From assembly GCA_002436105.1 (NCBI GenBank), contig DIXU01000001.1, forward strand, positions 1-64,000: 64,000 nucleotides of DNA. Direction: 5' to 3'. The position numbers were made by a program, and so were the translations under genes. The notes beneath the pieces are model-generated. The model ran no database searches. It was not told the origin of the DNA and was given only the letters and a program-made list of their open reading frames with translations. Shown here in pieces: positions 60,463-64,000 of the stretch; the first letter of the stretch is position 1; every line of letters starts with the position of its first letter. The stretch is from Candidatus Aminicenantes bacterium UBA6072 (GTDB taxonomy: Bacteria; Acidobacteriota; Aminicenantia; UBA2199).

Positions 60463-62022
60463 TCAGCGGGGACCCTGAGGACGACGCCCCCCCGGCAGCT
60501 CCGGGACGACGGCGAAGGGACGGTCGCTCTCGTCAGACAATTCGGGGTACTGCAGCGAGCGGATGCGGACGCGGTAATCCCTGCCCTGGGGAGTGTCGGC
60601 CGGCACCCGGCAGCGAAGAGAGCCGGCATGAAGCAGGGCGGCCGGGGCCAGGACCGCCTGGATGCGAGGTCCGTCCAGCAGCAGGATCTCCAATTGCCGG
60701 CCCGGATCGCCGGCGTGGCTCCAGGCGATCTCCTGGAGCGAGCCGCGCTCCCAGAGCTCGCCGCCGTTGGGAGCCGCCAGGGTCAGCCGCGGCAGCGGTT
60801 CGGCCAGGGCCGAATGGACGATCATCCGGCTTTCATCGCGGGTGACGGCGCCGGCATGGATCCCCCACTCGGGATGATAGAGGCCGCCGCGGGCGTTGAT
60901 CAGCTTCTCGGCCGGCTCCAGCCAGGCCTGGATATTGTCGTGCCCGGGATCATGGCGGATATTGCCGTCAATGGGAAAGAGAACGTGGCGGGCGACCCAG
61001 TGATCGAGGGCCACGGGATCCTGGGAGGAGGCCAGGACATTCAGCTGGCGAGTCTTTTCAGCGGGATATCCCGAAAGGGCCAGGTGGGAGACCCAGATGG
61101 CATCGACGATGTTCAGTACCGGCGGGCGCACCGCGACCATCATCTTGGCGCAGGCCTCGCCCAGCCCGGAATAGTGGCGGACGCCGACATGGCCGTCGGC
61201 CATGGACAGCAGGCCATACATGTGCTTGAGGGAAGCGGTGATCTCCGAGCCGCCCTTGTCATGGTGTTTGAGCACGGGAACATTAATGAGCTTGAGGTTC
61301 TGCCGGTGGCCGGACCCGATCCAGATCCCCTCGCGCAGTTCGACGCGCCGGCCGCCGGGGGTGGTGAAGCACGGGTAGGAGACGTCCTCGAGACGCCGGT
61401 AGCCGTCGGTTACATGGTCGTCGGAGCCGATGAACCTTTCACGGACCGGATCGAGCAGGTAAGCCGAAACGCGCGGGTCGGCAAAGACCCGGTCGACAAG
61501 AAAACGGAAGGAGTGGGCCTGGTTTACGGCGTTGGCGTGAATCCCGGAATCGCGATAGCCCGCCTTATTGTCGCAATCAAGGCTGCCGCGTCCCTGGCCG
61601 TTCTCCACCAGCACCACTTCGCCGCGGAAGCCGTCGGGATGCTCTAGGATCCGCTGGATGAGCCCGCGCACGACGTCGCTGTTGGTGCAACCGCGGTACT
61701 TCCACTGGGCGTTGATCTTGACCAGCACCACGTCATCGGCGGCGATCATCCCCTGCGGCGAGGCCAGGGGATCGCCGGCTTCGGAACGGTAGAGCGCCAA
61801 TCCCTGACCGGCCATGAGCGCCAGCAGGCATTCGATGCCCGCATGACGGTTGCCGCCGCCGCTGAACGGGTTATCGGGCACGCGGCCGACGTGGAATATC
61901 GTGGAGAAATCATCGGCGGCTCCGAGCCGGCCTGCGGAGTGCGGCAGCAACAGGGCCAGTCCTCCGGCGCCCATGGTACCGATGAACCGCCTGCGGGAAA
62001 AACCTTTTCTTTTTCGAATCAT
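60463..62022 (-). CDS. DUF362-type Tat-exported protein with C-terminal NGGE module
   Basis: 519 aa. A twin-arginine signal (FSRRRFIGTMGAGGLALLLP) begins at residue ~9. The central part (VVLVKINAQWKYRGCTNSD, LINVPVLKHHDKGGSEITAS, LNIVDAIWV, DPVALDHWV) matches the DUF362 pattern. Residues ~415-510 are the beta-sandwich module with PNGGELWERGSLQEIAWSH, also seen in the protein at 1-1945. No Fe-S cysteine cluster is seen, unlike some DUF362 proteins. It probably acts outside the membrane in folded form with a cofactor. There is no Shine-Dalgarno; a -10 box lies 6 nt before the ATG at 62022. Confidence 0.85.
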   Translation of the reverse strand: MIRKRKGFSRRRFIGTMGAGGLALLLPHSAGRLGAADDFSTIFHVGRVPDNPFSGGGNRHAGIECLLALMAGQGLALYRSEAGDPLASPQGMIAADDVVLVKINAQWKYRGCTNSDVVRGLIQRILEHPDGFRGEVVLVENGQGRGSLDCDNKAGYRDSGIHANAVNQAHSFRFLVDRVFADPRVSAYLLDPVRERFIGSDDHVTDGYRRLEDVSYPCFTTPGGRRVELREGIWIGSGHRQNLKLINVPVLKHHDKGGSEITASLKHMYGLLSMADGHVGVRHYSGLGEACAKMMVAVRPPVLNIVDAIWVSHLALSGYPAEKTRQLNVLASSQDPVALDHWVARHVLFPIDGNIRHDPGHDNIQAWLEPAEKLINARGGLYHPEWGIHAGAVTRDESRMIVHSALAEPLPRLTLAAPNGGELWERGSLQEIAWSHAGDPGRQLEILLLDGPRIQAVLAPAALLHAGSLRCRVPADTPQGRDYRVRIRSLQYPELSDESDRPFAVVPELPGGRRPQGPR

Positions 62023-62057
62023 GACGTATATATAACATGATTGGTTTTGTTTTTCAA
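62023..62057 (-). promoter_or_regulatory. Predicted leaderless promoter of the DUF362 gene
   Basis: On the minus strand: TTGAAA (62052-62057), 17-bp spacer, TATATA (62029-62034), 6 nt, ATG at 62022. Confidence 0.55.
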
Positions 62058-62100
62058 ACACAATCTCATCACCATGGCAAGTGGAAAGCCCGCCGCAAAC

Positions 62101-63171
62101 TCAGTCCTGGGGAAACAGGCGGACCGACGTGGCCTTGAAGGTGAGGGTGACGTCGCTGCCCGCTGCCAGCCCCATTTGCGCGCAGGAGACGCGGGTGAGG
62201 AAGACGGAAAAAAGGACGCCAGAGCAGTCGACGCTCAAGGCGATGACCGCGCCCAGGTCGGCCAGGGTCAGGACGGTGCCGCGGAAGGAGTTGCGCGCCG
62301 AGGAGGCGATCGGCCGCGGGGAAACGAGAATGTCCTCCGGGCGGATCACGGCGGCCGCCTTGCCTGCCGCCCTCTCGCTGACGACCTCGATGGCCAGCGG
62401 CCCGCAGTTCAGGACCGTGCCGCCGCCGCGGCGCGCCAGCGTTCCGCTGAGGATATTCTCGGCGGCGGAGAACTCGGCGATATCCAGGGAGAGCGGCCGG
62501 CTGAGCACTTCGGCGGCCGAGCCGGCCTGCGCCAGCCGCCCCTGCTTGAGGAAAAAAACCTTCCCCGCCAGCAGCCTTGCCTGGATGAGGTTGTGGGTGG
62601 CCATGACGACCGTCTTGCCCGCTCCTGCCAGCTGGGCGATGGCCGTTTCGATGTTTTTCACGCTCAGCGGGTCGAGGTTGGCCGTGGGCTCGTCGAGCAG
62701 GACCAGGTCGGGGTCGAGAAGCAGGACCCGCGCCAGTTGCAGGCGCTGTTTCTCGCCGCCCGACAGCAGGCGCGCATCCTGCGCTTCCCTGCCGGCCAGG
62801 CCGGTCCGCTCCAGGACCTCGCCGACGGCGCCGGCCGCGAGGCGCATGCCGCGCAGCCTGGCCCCGAAGCGCAGGTTGGCCTCGACGCTGGCGGCCAGCA
62901 GCAGCGGCGCCTGGAAGACGAAACCGCAGCGCCGGCGCAGCCGCGTGCGCTCGTTGCGCCCCATGGCGCTCAACTTCCGCCCGTCAAGAAAGATCTCGCC
63001 GCGATCGGGCCGGTCCAGCAGCCCCAGCAGCCGCAACAGGGTCGATTTGCCGGCGCCGTTGGGACCAAGGATGACGTGGACCGCCCCGGGTGAGATTTCC
63101 AGGTCGATGCCTTCCAGGATGCGTTTCCCCTGGACCGCGCGGCCCAGGTTCTCGACGCGGACCTCCATCAT
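62101..63171 (-). CDS. tupC: Tungstate/molybdate ABC transporter, ATP-binding protein with TOBE domain
   Basis: 356 aa. Walker A GPNGAGKST, signature LLSGGEKQRLQLARVL, Walker B LVLLDEPTANLD, H-loop MATHNLIQA. The MATHNLIQARLLAGKVFFL region is of the tungstate-type (TupC/WtpC). The C-terminal ~75 residues (SSARNSFRGTVLTLADLG; VTLTFKATSVRLF) are a TOBE/Mop-like oxyanion-binding domain. The permease gene ends inside its start (ATGATG overlap). The choice between tungstate and molybdate rests on the TupA end and is moderate. Confidence 0.88.
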   Translation of the reverse strand: MMEVRVENLGRAVQGKRILEGIDLEISPGAVHVILGPNGAGKSTLLRLLGLLDRPDRGEIFLDGRKLSAMGRNERTRLRRRCGFVFQAPLLLAASVEANLRFGARLRGMRLAAGAVGEVLERTGLAGREAQDARLLSGGEKQRLQLARVLLLDPDLVLLDEPTANLDPLSVKNIETAIAQLAGAGKTVVMATHNLIQARLLAGKVFFLKQGRLAQAGSAAEVLSRPLSLDIAEFSAAENILSGTLARRGGGTVLNCGPLAIEVVSERAAGKAAAVIRPEDILVSPRPIASSARNSFRGTVLTLADLGAVIALSVDCSGVLFSVFLTRVSCAQMGLAAGSDVTLTFKATSVRLFPQD

Positions 63172-63854
63172 TTCCCCTGCGCCGCCTGCAGGGCGATGTT
63201 GATCGCCAGCGCCGCCAGCAGCAGCACGATGCCGAGGGCGATGCCGATCTCGAAATTTCCCTTCATGGTCTCCAGCGAGATGGCCGTGGTCAGCACCCGC
63301 GTCTGGCCCTTGATGTTGCCGCCGACCATCAGCGTCATGCCGGTCTCGCCGATGACGCGCGAGAAGCCGGCGATGACGGCGGTCAGGAAAGCGAAGCGCC
63401 CCTGGCGGATGACGGCCCAGGCCAGCTGGCGACGGTCGGCGCCCAGCGACAGGGCCAGGTCGCGGGCATCGCGCGCCACTCCCTTCAGCGCCGCCAGAGC
63501 CAGGGCCGTCATCAGCGGGAAAGCCAGCAGCGCCTGGGCGATGACCATGGCGCCGGGCGTGAAAAGGAGACCCAGCGGACCCAGCGGGCCGCGGCGGCTG
63601 ACCAGGCCGTAGACCAACAGGCCGATGAGAACGGCCGGCACCGCCATGGCCGTGTTGACCAGGCCGACCAGCAGGCGCTTGAAGCGGAAGTCCTTCAGGG
63701 CCAGGAAGAGGGCGGCCGGGATCGCCGCCATCGCGGCCAGCGCCGTCGCCGTTCCCGACACGGCCAGCGACAGGGCGATGATCTCCAGGATCTCCCGCCC
63801 GGGGGGCAGCAGCAGCGCCGCCCCCTGGCGCAGCCCGTCCAGGACATAGCCCAT
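63168..63854 (-). CDS. tupB: Tungstate/molybdate ABC transporter, permease
   Basis: 228 aa, about five transmembrane segments, with the binding-protein-dependent permease EAA-type loop (ALKGVARDARDLALSLGADR) and TupB features (SRRGPLGPLGLLFTPGAMVI; IGETGMTLMVGGNIKGQTRV). It forms the membrane channel between the binding protein upstream and the ATPase downstream. The ATG at 63854 is preferred; GAGGT lies 9 nt before it. A GTG at 63887 overlapping the binding-protein stop is an alternative. Confidence 0.88.
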   Translation of the reverse strand: MGYVLDGLRQGAALLLPPGREILEIIALSLAVSGTATALAAMAAIPAALFLALKDFRFKRLLVGLVNTAMAVPAVLIGLLVYGLVSRRGPLGPLGLLFTPGAMVIAQALLAFPLMTALALAALKGVARDARDLALSLGADRRQLAWAVIRQGRFAFLTAVIAGFSRVIGETGMTLMVGGNIKGQTRVLTTAISLETMKGNFEIGIALGIVLLLAALAINIALQAAQGK

Positions 63855-63883
63855 TTCCGTGCTACCTCGCGCCGCCGGCCGCC

Positions 63884-64000
63884 TCACTGAACGGCATCGG
63901 GATAGTAAAGCGGGGCGCCGTAGCGCTCACGCCCGAAATCGCGGATGATGCCCTGGCCTTCCGGCGAGCGGATGAAGGCGGCGAATTTTTTGGCCAGGCC
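63884..64000 (-). CDS. tupA: Tungstate/molybdate-binding protein, C-terminal fragment
   Basis: Only the last 38 residues are in the window. They read KKFAAFIRSPEGQGIIRDFG, then RERYGAPLYYPDAVQ and a TGA. This is the usual end of TupA-type periplasmic binding proteins (SPEGQ-x-II and YG-x-PL-x-x-PDA), and it sits first in the TupA-TupB-TupC order. It continues past the right edge. Confidence 0.82.
   Translation of the reverse strand, partial: GLAKKFAAFIRSPEGQGIIRDFGRERYGAPLYYPDAVQ

Overview
The window is about 64 kb of GC-rich bacterial chromosome with AT-rich intergenic islands. The organism is not named in the sequence. The gene content fits an acidobacterium-like or Candidatus Aminicenantes-like bacterium, probably known from metagenomes: FHA-GGDEF cyclases, very many hybrid kinases, a secreted protein with carboxypeptidase-regulatory-like repeats, and intergenic blocks of ATTTGGAATTT-type repeats. 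That placement is inference. I found no rRNA, tRNA, CRISPR array, prophage, transposase or toxin-antitoxin pair.

Layout. 1-6900: a partial secreted multidomain protein, a bifunctional RelA/SpoT enzyme, an MscS channel fused to a cyclic-nucleotide-binding-like domain, and a lipoprotein. 7037-10503: four overlapping genes for two ABC-2-type exporters. 10504-17990: tandem FHA-GGDEF cyclases, small membrane proteins, a zinc peptidase and a DUF4388/TPR protein, separated by repeat islands. 18010-20797: another ABC-2 exporter and a DUF2891-like secreted protein. 20943-28093: a c-di-GMP region with an HD-GYP regulator followed by a convergent six-gene operon (unknown protein, REC-HD-GYP, histidine kinase, PilZ, GAF-GGDEF, zinc-ribbon PilZ). 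28455-31078: a B12-binding protein with photoreceptor signature residues, sandwiched between two proteins that share a four-cysteine domain, then a VirK-like secreted protein. 31296-47582: a GGDEF protein, a CheB-CheR-PAS-kinase fusion, a Cache/PAS kinase with an Rcp1-like regulator, and three large hybrid kinases. 47584-50496: a 58-aa cysteine-containing peptide, a PilT-like ATPase with an unusual N-terminus, a small partner and a secreted HExxH protein. 50775-54008: a divergent sigma-54 activator and LytS-type kinase. 54290-62022: a PAS protein, ArfB, a coiled-coil membrane protein, an MsrB-MsrA fusion, a long uracil phosphoribosyltransferase-like protein and a DUF362 protein. 62101-64000: a tungstate/molybdate ABC transporter, cut by the right edge.

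The theme is signal transduction. At least four diguanylate cyclases, two HD-GYP proteins, two PilZ receptors, (p)ppGpp metabolism, seven histidine kinases and a pilus-retraction-type ATPase suggest that surface behaviour and stress are controlled by several nucleotide messengers. Promoters are recognisable as sigma-70-like hexamers with 17-18 bp spacing. At five genes without a Shine-Dalgarno sequence the -10 box sits 6-7 nt before the ATG, which predicts leaderless mRNAs. The best candidate for an undescribed system is the B12-sensor/four-cysteine-domain cluster at 28455-30494.
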